Assembly (NCBI RefSeq): GCF_000186345.1
Contig: NC_014962.1
Span: forward strand, 1,984,001-2,048,000
Reading direction: 5' to 3'
Source: Isosphaera pallida ATCC 43644
GTDB lineage: Bacteria > Planctomycetota > Planctomycetia > Isosphaerales > Isosphaeraceae
Length of the DNA stretch: 64,000 bases
This document shows positions 35,218-44,490 of the stretch, piece after piece. Below the pieces are notes generated by a model. It ran no database searches, was not told where the DNA came from, and saw only the letters and a program-made list of their open reading frames with translations. A program made the translations under genes and the position numbers. Numbering within the stretch: the stretch's first letter is position 1; each line of letters begins with the position of its first letter.

Positions 35218-35856
35218 ATGCCGGACGCGGAAACGACCGCGATCGTGATTCGGACGTTAGCGATTGTTTTGGCCGGCGTGGGAATCGCGTCGCTTTTGGG
35301 AGTCCCTCTCGGGGCATGGCTGGGGTTGGCCCGCGCGCGGGGGACCACGGCGCTGCGGACCTTGGTGTTGGCCTCGATGGGGTTTCCGCCGGTGGTGGTG
35401 GGGTTTGTGATCCACCGTCTCATCCGGCAACGCGGTCCTCTTGGGATGTTGGGTTGGGAACATACGCCCACGGCGGTGGTGCTGGCTCAAGTGGTCTTGG
35501 CGCTGCCTTGGGTCGTCGGCTTGACCATGCTGGCGATTGCGTCGGTTCCCAGGGAGCGGGTGATTCAGGTTCGAGCGCTGGGAGCCACCCTGGGACAGAC
35601 TCGTCGCTTGTTGCTCCACGAGCGCCGCCACTGGGTCGCCATCGCAGTGCTGGCCGCTATGGCGCGTGGTTTCTCCGAAGTCGGCGCGACGTTGATTGTC
35701 GGCGGCGACCTACCCGACCGAACGCGAGTCCTCACCACGGTCCTGGTCGCCAACCCCGACGAGGGAGGCGTGTTCCTCGTCGTTTGGCTTTTAGTTCTGG
35801 TGGTCTCCCTCAACATCCTCATGGCGCGTTTGGCGGAGACCGACCGTTCGTTCTGA
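35218..35856 (+). CDS. ABC transporter permease (tungstate/molybdate TupB-like)
   Basis: A 212-residue inner-membrane permease with about five transmembrane helices. The cytoplasmic EAA-type loop is recognisable (VRALGATLGQTRRLLL ... ARGFSEVGATLIVGG), and the closing ARGFSEVG segment is typical of the tungstate TupB branch of the anion permeases. ATG 35218 is preceded by a weak ribosome site. Neither a substrate-binding protein nor an ATPase gene lies next to it, which is unusual, so partners must be encoded elsewhere. The gene follows the metallopeptidase gene after 243 bp. Confidence 0.82.
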   Translation: MPDAETTAIVIRTLAIVLAGVGIASLLGVPLGAWLGLARARGTTALRTLVLASMGFPPVVVGFVIHRLIRQRGPLGMLGWEHTPTAVVLAQVVLALPWVVGLTMLAIASVPRERVIQVRALGATLGQTRRLLLHERRHWVAIAVLAAMARGFSEVGATLIVGGDLPDRTRVLTTVLVANPDEGGVFLVVWLLVLVVSLNILMARLAETDRSF

Positions 35857-35940
35857 CCAACACCTAGCTTGGGTTGACCATCCCACATCCGCCGCGACCA
35901 AACGCCGGGTCCTCGACCCCGCGAACTTCAAGGATGAACT

Positions 35941-36567
35941 TCAAGGATTCACCTGGCGGGTCAGAGTGTTGGGACGGTCGAATCCAAATTGGGACGCGCG
36001 AGCGGAACGGGAGGGACGCCGAGGATGGGTGGCCTTCCAGAGCATCAGGCCCACCGCGATCAAAGCCAGACCGCCCGCGAACAGGAAGGCCGGCGTCCCA
36101 TTTCCAAAGGGGGAGGGGGTAACGGGAGTCGCGCCGCGTTGAGGAATCAACGCATGGTAAAACCCGCCACTCAAAAAACCGCCGCCCATCAGCAACATCG
36201 CGTAGGCGATTCCTCCCACCGCGGGCAACCGCGACACGGTCAACGCCGGGGAGACCGTAGCCTGGGTCCATGCGGGCGGCTCGGGGTCCAGCACCCGCCC
36301 CTTCTCGGCCCCCTTGCCGCGTTCTCGCCCGGAACGCTGAGGAATCTCCTCGTCCACCAGGCGACAGCCCGCTTCCTCCATGCACTCCGGACACCAACCA
36401 AAAACGAGGACCTCCTCGCCGCTCCAGCCCACTGATTGTCGAACCACTGGTTGATCGCACCGAGCGCATCGCATCGGTTCCGCCCTCGTCCCTCGACCCC
36501 ATCCACCGCCACGATCCGTCGCCATGCCGGGGTTGGAGAGCCGGTTCCAACCTCCCGCTCCTTCCAT
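35941..36567 (-). CDS. Zinc-ribbon protein with two membrane segments
   Basis: A hypothetical protein of up to 208 residues. Two Cys pairs (CARC and CPEC, about 26 residues apart) form a probable zinc ribbon, followed by a charged linker, then two membrane segments (AYAMLLMGGGFLSGG and FLFAGGLALIAVGLMLW). Such layouts occur in planctomycete membrane proteins of unknown role. The start is unclear: ATG 36567, 36525 and 36474 (MRCARCDQPV) are all possible and the last is the most compact. It converges with the permease gene. Confidence 0.62.
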   Translation of the reverse strand: MEGAGGWNRLSNPGMATDRGGGWGRGTRAEPMRCARCDQPVVRQSVGWSGEEVLVFGWCPECMEEAGCRLVDEEIPQRSGRERGKGAEKGRVLDPEPPAWTQATVSPALTVSRLPAVGGIAYAMLLMGGGFLSGGFYHALIPQRGATPVTPSPFGNGTPAFLFAGGLALIAVGLMLWKATHPRRPSRSARASQFGFDRPNTLTRQVNP

Positions 36568-36743
36568 GCTGTTTGGTCTCTTCCACAGCCTTCAATTCTG
36601 TCGGACGCTTGAGGCCAAAAGTGCTCGCTGGTCTTTTCCCCTCCTCATCATGACGAAGGCTTGGATCTAGTGTAATCCATCGTCAGGGTCAAAACGACGG
36701 AGAAGGGAAACCGGTTCGACCCCGAGACTACCTTGCCGATGGA

Positions 36744-37181
36744 TTAGGACGACAATCCGACCCCAGTCTCCGCTTCAGGTTCGGGATCACCCCCTTGGTG
36801 GGACGCGCTGAGGTCCATCGGTCCGACCACCCCGGTCGCTAGGCAATCGGGATCATCCAACGCGGCGACTCGAAACCGAAGGCCCGGCTCGATCGGAACC
36901 GGACGCGCTAACTTGAAGGTCACTTCAAGGCAAAAGGACTCCGCCAGGGTGCCCAACGGCGCGCGGTCGATCACCCGACCACGAACCGTCGCCGTGCGAA
37001 TGCTCACCACCCACTCCGTCCCCACGCGACAGGCGCGGGCGAACTCGTCGCCATCGCGGGGACCGTCGGCGGTTAGCACCCCGCGCAGACAGGTGGAATC
37101 CCGACCCAACGGTTCCGGCGCGTCGAACAAGGGACGTTGAGTCGCCACCATCACACCTTGCACCTCTCTTGACGTGAGCAT
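36744..37181 (-). CDS. Hypothetical protein
   Basis: A 145-residue protein without a recognised family. The central part (VVSIRTATVRGRVIDRAPLGTL ... CLEVTFKLARPVPIEPGLRFRVAALDD) alternates hydrophobic and charged residues as in a small beta-barrel, reminiscent of elongation factor domain 2/3 folds, but this is only an impression. The N-terminus is uncertain; ATG 37151 is an alternative. The acidic C-terminal tail is probably disordered. Confidence 0.5.
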   Translation of the reverse strand: MLTSREVQGVMVATQRPLFDAPEPLGRDSTCLRGVLTADGPRDGDEFARACRVGTEWVVSIRTATVRGRVIDRAPLGTLAESFCLEVTFKLARPVPIEPGLRFRVAALDDPDCLATGVVGPMDLSASHQGGDPEPEAETGVGLSS

Positions 37182-37534
37182 TCACGACGGAGGAAGCCGC
37201 TCCCAATGCGAATGCGGCACCGTCATGTCGGCCAGGGCAAATCTTCCCTCTTTGACCCTTCAGGCCGCGACGGAAACGCGACGGCCCGCGAACTCCCCAA
37301 TCATGGCCTTGGGGAGGCGGGCCGATCAAGATCTCGCCTTGGTTGAAACGATCGGACCAGAACTTCATCCGCTCAAATCCTTTGAGCGAACCGAACACGA
37401 AACGCCGCAACGTGGCGCCGGATTCAATCAAACCGAACGCTGGTCTTCCCGTTTTGGAATTCCCCGACGATGTCGGATTCTTGAATGCGACGTCAACTGT
37501 TGCCAGCCAGGGCCCCCTCTGACGGCTTGGCGAT
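37182..37534. other. Gene-free stretch
   Basis: About 350 bp between two leftward small genes. A rightward frame overlapping the lipoprotein gene and a leftward one overlapping the hypothetical gene both look like chance. No structure or repeat was recognised. Confidence 0.45.
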
Positions 37535-38053
37535 TCATTGCGAGCGATAAAACGCCTCGCGGAAGGTCTGACCGTTGTAGGTGCCTGAAAGGGTGCCGAT
37601 CAAGCGGTCGAGATCGTAATCACCCGGTTTGGAGGCAAACCGCGCTTTGCCTGAGTTGTTGATGTTGCGGACCTTGTCAGTAGTCGGCGCGGGGGAGAGC
37701 GGCACGGTCAGCTCCCCGCTGGGAGTCTCCAAACGAGCCTCAACCTGGGTCGGCAACGTGTCCAGTGGTTGGTCATTCTCGTTGAGGAAATAAGCCGCCA
37801 CCACAGCGCGGTTGCGCTCGTACTCGATCACCACCTCGCCAAACCCTGAACCACCCGGCAACGGCACCATCGGACCACCGTGCGGACCGCTTCGAGGAGT
37901 CTCCGGCGGAAGGCTCGTGCTCCCACCGGAAAGACCACCACACCCGGCGATCAACACCCCCCCCAATCCCAGACTCAGCACCGGCGCGATCCAACGACGC
38001 CAATCCAACGACGCCCGCACATTGAGTAAATACGTTGGAATACGCTCTGACAT
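37535..38053 (-). CDS. Putative lipoprotein, periplasmic
   Basis: A 172-residue exported protein. The lipobox LIAGC follows a hydrophobic stretch (SLGLGGVLIAGCGG), though about 25 residues precede it. The mature part has a Gly/Pro-rich spacer and a beta-rich domain (VVIEYERNRAVVAAYFLNEN) that resembles small planctomycete lipoproteins often encoded next to DUF1559 prepilin genes. The start at 38053 is supported by GGAAGGA eight bases upstream. It probably belongs to the same transcription direction as the prepilin gene upstream, after a hairpin. Confidence 0.72.
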   Translation of the reverse strand: MSERIPTYLLNVRASLDWRRWIAPVLSLGLGGVLIAGCGGLSGGSTSLPPETPRSGPHGGPMVPLPGGSGFGEVVIEYERNRAVVAAYFLNENDQPLDTLPTQVEARLETPSGELTVPLSPAPTTDKVRNINNSGKARFASKPGDYDLDRLIGTLSGTYNGQTFREAFYRSQ

Positions 38054-38213
38054 TGGAAAATCCTTCCACAGTTGGAAAACGAGCCGTGTGCTAAGAGAAA
38101 CCAACCAAACAAACGACAGAAGAATTTACCCGGGTGGACGACCACGAATTTAGTCAAAGCAACGAGGCGTTGGATTGAATGAGGAATGAGGGATTGGAGC
38201 AGGCGTTGGGGCA

Positions 38214-38238
38214 TGAACGGTGCGGGTTGCACCGTTCA
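38214..38238. terminator. Hairpin downstream of the DUF1559 prepilin gene
   Basis: Perfect 10-bp stem TGAACGGTGC and GCACCGTTCA with a 5-nt loop, about 85 bp past the leftward prepilin stop codon and before the lipoprotein gene. It may terminate or attenuate transcription between the two. No T-run is seen. Confidence 0.5.
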
Positions 38239-38322
38239 ACCTCCCCAACGGGAAGCTTGCAACGGCACGGTTGAGGGCATCGGAGAGTGGAGGCGTCCCA
38301 TTCCAAGACACCTCCACCAGGA

Positions 38323-39474
38323 TTAGAAAGCGTCGGCGCTGATGACTTCTCCGCCGGCCCGCGTCCCCATCGAACGCCAGGCGAACAGGTTGACAGTATC
38401 CTTGACGAACTTCACCGAGCCGTCGCCCAGCAGGACGTTGACGCCGCCGGGGTGCAGGCTGCGGGCGGTGAAAATGCCATGTTCGCTGGGCACGTCGGCG
38501 ATTGACGATCCGACCCCGCAATCTCGTCCCCGCCAGTTGGGCGGCGCTACGTGGTTGTACAAGGTGGCGATGTACCACGAGAAGGCCCAACCGTCGGAGA
38601 AATCGCTGGTGGGCAAGAAGCGGCCGTTGGCGTTGAAATAACTCGTGTCAGTGTTGTTTTGACAAGTGACGAACAGAGCGTCCAGGTTGAACGGGACGGT
38701 CTGGTTGGGCACGAACACATTATCGCCAGGTTGGAACCGTCCCGTGCTGCCCGAGCCTTTGGTGCGTTCCGCCATCATCGCCGTGTTGGACAGGCCGTCG
38801 GTGAACACCGCCGGGCCAAACGCCGGACCATACGTGAACGCGCCGTTGTCCAGTGGGTTGCGGCGGTTGTCCGGGCGGGTACCGCCCCCGGCATAAGGAG
38901 TCGAGCCGCCGAAGTTGGCTCGATAATTGTTTTCTCCCAAACCGCCTGGCGAGGTGTTGGGATCCGACGGGCAAATGAAAATCGAACTAGCCAAGGCGAA
39001 AGCCGTGAAGTTGGGCGCGATGATCACGTTGCCCAACCGCTGCCGCGAAATGTTGACCCCGTTGAAGTTGATTGCGTTGAACACCGGAGTTTGTTCCATG
39101 AACCCCAGAATGTGGCAGTGGACTGAATAAAAGCCAAGGAACGTGCCAGGAGGATTCGCTTCCGCCGGACCATAGTTGCTGTAATTGACCTGGACCACCC
39201 CGTTGAGAATGAAGTCCGGCTCCAAGCGTCCTGGAGGGAAAACTCCGTGGGTACTCAGATAGTTGTGCAGTCCCAACCCGATCTGCTTGAGATTGTTGAC
39301 ACACTGGGTCCGACGAGCCGCTTCCCGGGCCGACTGCACCGCCGGCAGCAGCAACGCGATCAACACCGCGATGATCGCAATAACGACCAACAACTCGATC
39401 AGCGTGAAGCCGGATCGCGTCCGGCGGATCGACCTTGAAGAAATCATTGACATGGGCCCGTTGATGGAACACAT
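38323..39474 (-). CDS. DUF1559 prepilin-like secreted protein
   Basis: A 383-residue type II pseudopilin-like protein of the large planctomycete DUF1559 family. The prepilin peptidase site is [18 protein letters not shown], cleaved after the Gly with Glu at position +5. The C-terminus carries the signature [17 protein letters not shown] (H-x9-DG). These proteins are thought to be surface or periplasmic and occur in many copies per genome; their role is unknown. The start could be ATG 39474 or ATG 39453 (MSMISS); neither has a strong ribosome site. Confidence 0.93.
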   Translation of the reverse strand: MCSINGPMSMISSRSIRRTRSGFTLIELLVVIAIIAVLIALLLPAVQSAREAARRTQCVNNLKQIGLGLHNYLSTHGVFPPGRLEPDFILNGVVQVNYSNYGPAEANPPGTFLGFYSVHCHILGFMEQTPVFNAINFNGVNISRQRLGNVIIAPNFTAFALASSIFICPSDPNTSPGGLGENNYRANFGGSTPYAGGGTRPDNRRNPLDNGAFTYGPAFGPAVFTDGLSNTAMMAERTKGSGSTGRFQPGDNVFVPNQTVPFNLDALFVTCQNNTDTSYFNANGRFLPTSDFSDGWAFSWYIATLYNHVAPPNWRGRDCGVGSSIADVPSEHGIFTARSLHPGGVNVLLGDGSVKFVKDTVNLFAWRSMGTRAGGEVISADAF

Positions 39475-39814
39475 CGTACCAAAGTGATCCTTGTTTTTGG
39501 ACGGGTCGATCCAATCGATCCCGCGGTCAAATGGAGCGGATAGATTTGGCCTGATCCAGAGTACTTAATCTAGCCCTCTACAAGAGTTTTCAAGCGACAA
39601 AATTGTGAAACTTTGTTGAAGATCGGTTTTTTGTAAGCAGAATGGGAGCCATCGTCTCGGTTTCCCATCGGTCGCTTGACTCAACACGACGACGGGGACG
39701 TGACGGAGTCTTGAAAGGCGGGGGGGGGTGGGGAAGGGGTTGGACAGGACAAAGCGATGAGCGTGGCGTCGATTGTATGAAATAGGAATCGACCTCGCGT
39801 TGGAGCGAGTCAAA
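39475..39814. other. Gene-free stretch with a G-run
   Basis: 340 bp upstream of the prepilin gene. The part nearest that gene (about 39540-39640) is clearly AT-richer than its surroundings and is the likely promoter region. Further away a G9-T-G4-AA-G4 run (39720-39739) could form a G-quadruplex. Confidence 0.5.
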
Positions 39815-41107
39815 TCAATCGTTGTGGTTTGGGGCGTTGGACAACGCCAGAGCGGCCGCCAAGAGCGGCAGGTCGTGGTGGGTCCGCGCTAATTCAACGA
39901 GAAGGGCGACTCCTTGGGGGCCGGCTCGGAGGCAAAGCTGGGCGGGCGTAGGGACGGTGAGGGCGGTTTCGGGAACACCGTAAAGGTAGGTGGCGGCTAG
40001 TCGCGCCGCGTCGAGCAAGCGATCGTGTCGGATCAACAACCGCGCCAGCGCTTGAGCTGGAAGTGCTTCGATGAAGGATGAGGGCGGGGGAGTTGGCAAT
40101 CGATCCTCCAGCCAGGCGATAGCCCGTTCCACCGCGTCGGGGTCGTCGCCCAACAAGCCTCGGAGATAAAGCGCGTGGTCGGGGTAGAGCGCCTCGAACG
40201 GTGGGTCGCCGGACTGCTGGAACGGCGCGGCGAGCTTAGTTCCGTAGTCGGCCAAATCGATCGCCGCTGAGAGCGCTTGGGGATCGTCGCTCAAGGGGGC
40301 TAGACGCACAGTCGCGGCCAGGTGGGAAAGATCGATGTGGTAGGCGTCGTCCGCGAACAGTTCAGGACGGCCAACCCACAACGGAGCCAGCGGCGCGCCG
40401 ACCTGCCGAGCCGAGTCGGGGATGGTTGCCCCGCGTCGCTCCAGTTCATGAATCAGACCACCCCGGAGTTGTTCGCGCAATCGGATGGCCAACAGACCGG
40501 CGCAACGGCCCCGCACCTTGCGGTCGGGCGGCAATTGATCGAACGCGGTGATCGCCGCACACAAGCCGTGCCGTTCGAGGATGAACTGCCACCCACGTGC
40601 CGGATGCGCCCCTTCATATAAAGCGATCTCCACAAGACGGTTGAACTGAGCCTCGGCGTGCTGTTCCCGCTGGTCGGACGCGGCAGGATCGTCGTCCTGG
40701 ACGACGGTGGTGGAGCCAGACGCGAGCCAGCGGTCCTGCTCGAGCGCCTCGCGGATCGGTTCGGGTTCTCCGATGAGGCGGAAGTAGGGCCAGGCGTTCA
40801 CGAGATCGCCGGCGGCCAAGACGGCGTGGCCCACCCTTCGGACCGCCGCGACGTATCGTTGCTCGTAGGCCGCCCGGGTTGTTTCGGGCACGTCGCAACC
40901 CAATCCCCCTTCGTCGATGATCGCCGGCAGACCCAACTCCAACCGCGCCTGGAGCAGCAGCGTCTCCAGAGCCTGACGATACGTTCTCATCCGCTCCAGG
41001 TCGCGGGCCAGGTTCTCTAACGTGGCAGATGGACCGTGGATGGTCCATTCACTTGTCAAGCGCTCCATAAGCTTGGTCAAGGCGGGGTCGTCGTGAGGCG
41101 AACTCAT
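39815..41107 (-). CDS. Hypothetical protein, alpha-helical
   Basis: A 430-residue cytoplasmic protein I cannot assign. It is rich in Ala, Leu and Arg and appears helical throughout, with possible helical-repeat character (ALARLLIRHDRLLDAARLAATYLYG). Charged heptad-like helices near residues 15-60 could form a coiled coil. No catalytic motif was recognised. Length, uniform composition and codon use support a real gene. ATG 41107 (MSSPHDDPAL) was chosen over an in-frame upstream start at 41197 whose extra residues look random. Confidence 0.72.
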   Translation of the reverse strand: MSSPHDDPALTKLMERLTSEWTIHGPSATLENLARDLERMRTYRQALETLLLQARLELGLPAIIDEGGLGCDVPETTRAAYEQRYVAAVRRVGHAVLAAGDLVNAWPYFRLIGEPEPIREALEQDRWLASGSTTVVQDDDPAASDQREQHAEAQFNRLVEIALYEGAHPARGWQFILERHGLCAAITAFDQLPPDRKVRGRCAGLLAIRLREQLRGGLIHELERRGATIPDSARQVGAPLAPLWVGRPELFADDAYHIDLSHLAATVRLAPLSDDPQALSAAIDLADYGTKLAAPFQQSGDPPFEALYPDHALYLRGLLGDDPDAVERAIAWLEDRLPTPPPSSFIEALPAQALARLLIRHDRLLDAARLAATYLYGVPETALTVPTPAQLCLRAGPQGVALLVELARTHHDLPLLAAALALSNAPNHND

Positions 41108-41234
41108 TCCGGCGGCTCTCGGGAGGCCAAAGTGAAAAGGGAGGGAGCGTGATAATCCAGGCTGGGACAACGGCCCAAAACCAACTGTCAACCGCAATAC
41201 GACGCGACTCGGCCCGACGCGACCATGAACTGGA

Positions 41235-42428
41235 TCACGGATGCTGAGCGAGTCCGGCCAATGCGCGGTACGCCGCGCTAAGCGCGTCGAGTTTGGCGGG
41301 CTGGTTGGCCAGGCCGGACCAGTGGAACACCATGATCCCGGTGGCCGGGCGTCGGCTGCCGAACTCGACGACCGCGGCGACTTGCTCGGGGGTCACCGCT
41401 TGGCCCCAGTCGGCCAGTTGAACGATCGGCCAAATCTTGATCGTCTCCTCTGGCGTGCCTTGCACGTCAAGCAAGCGGCCCAGCCGATTGGTTTGACGGG
41501 CGATCCAGGCGGGATCCTCCGCGTGGCCAAACCGCGCGTGGTATGGCATGATGCTGAACACGTCGAGATAGGCTGCCTGTGCCTTGAGGTCAATCGCCAG
41601 CTTGGTTCGAATCGCGTGATCCCGCTCCTCTGGCCCCCAGGGACAGTGGAAGGTACCCAACAAGGCCTTGGGACGCACCTCGTCTCGAATGTTTTTGTAT
41701 TCGCGGACCCAATCGGTGAACACGTCGCAACGCCATTGAACCCAGGCGTCGTGGTGATTCTCCAGGATGAACCGCGACAGCTGGGGGGGAAGCAGCCTCG
41801 GCAACCGGATTCCGGTGGCCTTTTGGAACTCCAGCAAGGCAGTGGGGCTAAAGTCGGTGTCGGGCAAAAGGGGATCGTCGCGTTCCCAGTCGGCGTGGGC
41901 GTGGTGATAATCCAACCAGATACCGTCGATTTCATACTCGGTCAGGATGCGGCGAAACTCGGCCATCCGATTGGCCCGATAACCCGGATCATGCGCGCTG
42001 ACGCCCTGCCAGCCGTTGGGAGCCGGCTCGGGTTGGCCGTCCAGACCGATCGGCGCGGCCTCGGGATGGTCCTTGAGATACTCGGCGTAGTGCATCGAGT
42101 TGAATTCGGCGAAGATTTTCACGCCCTGTTGCCGACACGCGGCGATCAAGTCCTGGCTCAGGCTGCCCGACCCGACCCAAACGGCGTTGATTCCCGAGTC
42201 TTTGAGCGTTTGGCCCCGATCGAGAAAGGTCTGGGGGAAGCCGCCGTACACCCCGCGAATTGCGATCCAGGGGCGGGGTTCCAAGGGTTGGGCGGCCGCG
42301 GAGGGGTTCGTTGGAGAACCCTCCTGAGTTTGCCCCCAAGCGTTCGCGTTCCACGGCGTGGGGGCGGCCAACGCCATTCCCAACACCAACACCAGCAGCA
42401 GTCGAGTCGTTGGGGCTGCGGAAGTCAT
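41235..42428 (-). CDS. Secreted glycosidase-like (TIM-barrel) protein
   Basis: A 397-residue exported protein. A signal peptide covers about residues 1-30. The mature part resembles putative glycosyl hydrolases of the GHL10/COG1649-like type: successive beta-alpha elements include GINAVWVGSGS, GVKIFAEFNSMHYAEY, EIDGIWLDYHHAHADWE and a late GIMVFHWSGL. Acidic and histidine residues in the LDYHHAHAD strand are the likely active site. Substrate is unknown. ATG 42428 has GGAG about ten bases upstream. It follows the RtcA gene by 44 bp on the same strand and is probably co-transcribed. Confidence 0.75.
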   Translation of the reverse strand: MTSAAPTTRLLLVLVLGMALAAPTPWNANAWGQTQEGSPTNPSAAAQPLEPRPWIAIRGVYGGFPQTFLDRGQTLKDSGINAVWVGSGSLSQDLIAACRQQGVKIFAEFNSMHYAEYLKDHPEAAPIGLDGQPEPAPNGWQGVSAHDPGYRANRMAEFRRILTEYEIDGIWLDYHHAHADWERDDPLLPDTDFSPTALLEFQKATGIRLPRLLPPQLSRFILENHHDAWVQWRCDVFTDWVREYKNIRDEVRPKALLGTFHCPWGPEERDHAIRTKLAIDLKAQAAYLDVFSIMPYHARFGHAEDPAWIARQTNRLGRLLDVQGTPEETIKIWPIVQLADWGQAVTPEQVAAVVEFGSRRPATGIMVFHWSGLANQPAKLDALSAAYRALAGLAQHP

Positions 42429-42472
42429 TACAGACGCTCCAGCAAAACACGGCCCTCGGCATGGGGTCCTCG

Positions 42473-43639
42473 TCACTCGACGACGACCAGCGCGGGGGGT
42501 TCGGGTTGGTCCGGGCTGGGGGGATGATCCAGTTCGACGCGAATGGTCCGTTCGAGGAACGCGCACAAGGTCCGGACATTGGTGAGGAGATGGCCAGTGG
42601 CGTGACCGACACGAAAACGCGAACATCCTGAGGCCAGAGCGAGCGGCAACAACAATTGATCGCCCGAATATCGATCAATCGCCGCATGAGGGGCAGCGAG
42701 ATGATCTTCGAGCTGGTCGAACGCCTCGTCAGCCACCGCCTCTGACGATTTGCCCGGTCGTCCCAACCCCACGAACCCCGCGACCAACGGCGGAGACGGG
42801 CTGGGTGGAGGGATCGTTTGGCCACTGGCGGCCACGCCCGGCGACTCGCCGGCTGGGTCACAATCATCGCTGGTGGGATCTTCGAATTCCACCGTGATCC
42901 CCACCGCGCAGCCGGTCCCGTCGGAGGGCGATTGAACAAGGCGATCCACGATCTCCGCCTCGCCGAGTTGGGGATGATCGGTCAATCGGGTCTGGACCCT
43001 CTGAATCAGGCGTCGTCCAATAGACTCGGGCAACCGCGACACCACCGCGTCGATCAAGACCCGTTGGGGACGACCCCGTTGGGTCAGGGTCACGGGCCGG
43101 GGACGGCCCGGCGGGATCTCAGCCTCAAGCAAACCGCCGCCCCGGGGATAATAACCAGCGCGGGGGCTTCGCAACACGCAGTTCAACCCCACACGCGCTT
43201 GATGAACTCGCCAAACCCGATCGAGGAATGGCCAGGAGGGAGCCGCCAGGTTGTAGGTTCCGCCCCGAAGCGTCAGGGTCGTGGAGTGCGTCAGGCCAAG
43301 TTTGGCCCCTTGGATCGCCACAATTGGAACGAGCGTCTGCAGCAACAATCCGGTCGAACCAGCCGTGCCGATGTCGTACTCAAAGGGACGAATCTCGAAC
43401 CCTTCCGACGGTTCGAAGCGCAGGGTCCGCGACCCCACCTCCGCCCCCTGAGCTTGGGCTCCGGTCAGCGCGACTAACGCCTCCACGCAGGCCAGATGTT
43501 GAGGACGAAGCCCGGGATGGTCCCGGTTGGCCCGAATCCGGTCGATTCGGAACGGACGACCAGTCAGAACCGACAGGGTTAGGGCGGTTCGCAGGATTTG
43601 CCCCCCTCCCTCTCCCTCCCCGCCATCGAGTTCCACCAT
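42473..43639 (-). CDS. rtcA: RNA 3'-terminal phosphate cyclase
   Basis: Converts RNA 3'-phosphate ends to 2',3'-cyclic phosphates using ATP via an AMP-histidine intermediate. The N-terminal GGEGEGGGQILRTALTLS is the family signature, followed by RANRDHPGLRPQHL and GTAGSTGLLLQTL. The catalytic His is in HATGHLLTNV near the C-terminus. At 388 residues it is about 45 longer than usual because of a Pro/Gly/Ser-rich insert at about residues 245-290. ATG 43639 was chosen since family homology begins there. No rtcB ligase or rtcR regulator is nearby, unlike in the classical operon. Confidence 0.93.
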   Translation of the reverse strand: MVELDGGEGEGGGQILRTALTLSVLTGRPFRIDRIRANRDHPGLRPQHLACVEALVALTGAQAQGAEVGSRTLRFEPSEGFEIRPFEYDIGTAGSTGLLLQTLVPIVAIQGAKLGLTHSTTLTLRGGTYNLAAPSWPFLDRVWRVHQARVGLNCVLRSPRAGYYPRGGGLLEAEIPPGRPRPVTLTQRGRPQRVLIDAVVSRLPESIGRRLIQRVQTRLTDHPQLGEAEIVDRLVQSPSDGTGCAVGITVEFEDPTSDDCDPAGESPGVAASGQTIPPPSPSPPLVAGFVGLGRPGKSSEAVADEAFDQLEDHLAAPHAAIDRYSGDQLLLPLALASGCSRFRVGHATGHLLTNVRTLCAFLERTIRVELDHPPSPDQPEPPALVVVE

Positions 43640-43833
43640 GAGCCAATCCACCGTCGTTGCCAACCGATTGACCTCAATCGGTTGGTTTGACCAACATCCA
43701 CTCCAACACTTCCGCCAACTCGACTCCGTCGCGCCAATCCATCCACCGAGGCCGCTTTGCTTGATCGTTGGAGGCGGCCTCTCCCCAACGAATTGGCCAA
43801 CCCAATAACCGCCGCGCGGCCGCGATGCGCGAC

Positions 43834-44184
43834 TCACGACGTCGGAGTGGACGTCCGGCCAATCAAATCGAGAACCAAAATCACCAGCATCACTAACCCG
43901 ACGATCACCATCGCCAAGCCGGGCATCGGTTTTCGGGTCTTGACGTAACGGAACCCGAAAAAGATGGTAAGCAACAAGGTGATGATCGCCGAAAGCAAGA
44001 TCGCGATAAACCGCAAATCAGGGTTGAGCGTCAAAAGAAGGAAGGTCAGGAGTAGGATGGCAAAAATCACGCCGGTGATCACCGAGATCCGACTCCCAGT
44101 CCTCATGAAGCCCAAAAATCCGCCGGACGCCACCAGGATGGCGTAGATGAGGATCGCCACTTGAATGACCTGGAGACTCAACAT
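43834..44184 (-). CDS. TMEM14/UPF0136-like small membrane protein
   Basis: A 116-residue protein with four membrane helices. The first loop, GGFLGFMRTGSRISVITG, matches the Gly-rich signature of the TMEM14 family, whose eukaryotic members are mitochondrial and help in heme precursor transport and whose bacterial members are uncharacterised. ATG 44184 has GGAG nine bases upstream. It is on the same strand as rtcA with 194 bp between, and diverges from the SOUL heme-binding gene; a heme link between the two neighbours is only a suggestion. Confidence 0.8.
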   Translation of the reverse strand: MLSLQVIQVAILIYAILVASGGFLGFMRTGSRISVITGVIFAILLLTFLLLTLNPDLRFIAILLSAIITLLLTIFFGFRYVKTRKPMPGLAMVIVGLVMLVILVLDLIGRTSTPTS

Positions 44185-44490
44185 GAAACCGCTCCGTGGA
44201 AAAAGGAGTGTGAATACCGCGTAGGAATCGCCGGGACGACATAACGCGAGTTCGCCTTGGATTGGTGGTTGACAAGCTTGCCGATAGGTCTAAAACACAG
44301 CTTGAGTCCAAACGCTCAACCCAAGCGCTTTGATCAAGTCGTACCATCATACCCCCTCGACCCGTCAAGCGTGAGAGCCGGGAAGGTTCGCATCCAAACC
44401 GCTCTCAATCGCATTTACGCTTAAGATCTCGTAAATACGATAGATGCTTGGCGAAATTGATCGGAGATTTCTCCTTCAGGACCCCTCTCC
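44185..44490. other. Divergent intergenic region
   Basis: 306 bp between the leftward TMEM14-like gene and the rightward SOUL gene. It should hold both promoters. An AT-rich inverted repeat near the SOUL side is listed separately; otherwise nothing was recognised. Confidence 0.5.
44413..44436. promoter_or_regulatory. AT-rich inverted repeat upstream of the SOUL gene
   Basis: Arms ATTTACG and CGTAAAT are perfect complements separated by 10 bp, about 55 bp upstream of the SOUL start codon. AT-rich arms in a GC-rich genome, with a one-turn centre-to-centre spacing, suit a dimeric regulator's operator; a short RNA hairpin is the alternative. Confidence 0.4.

Noticed and set aside
35864-36595. 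Leftward 243-codon frame overlapping the zinc-ribbon gene
   Set aside because: It is Arg/Gly/Ser-rich with no domain, whereas the overlapping frame has paired Cys and two membrane helices.
41241-42527. Rightward 428-codon frame opposite the glycosidase-like gene
   Set aside because: Antisense shadow; the leftward frame has a signal peptide, ribosome site and family-like motifs.
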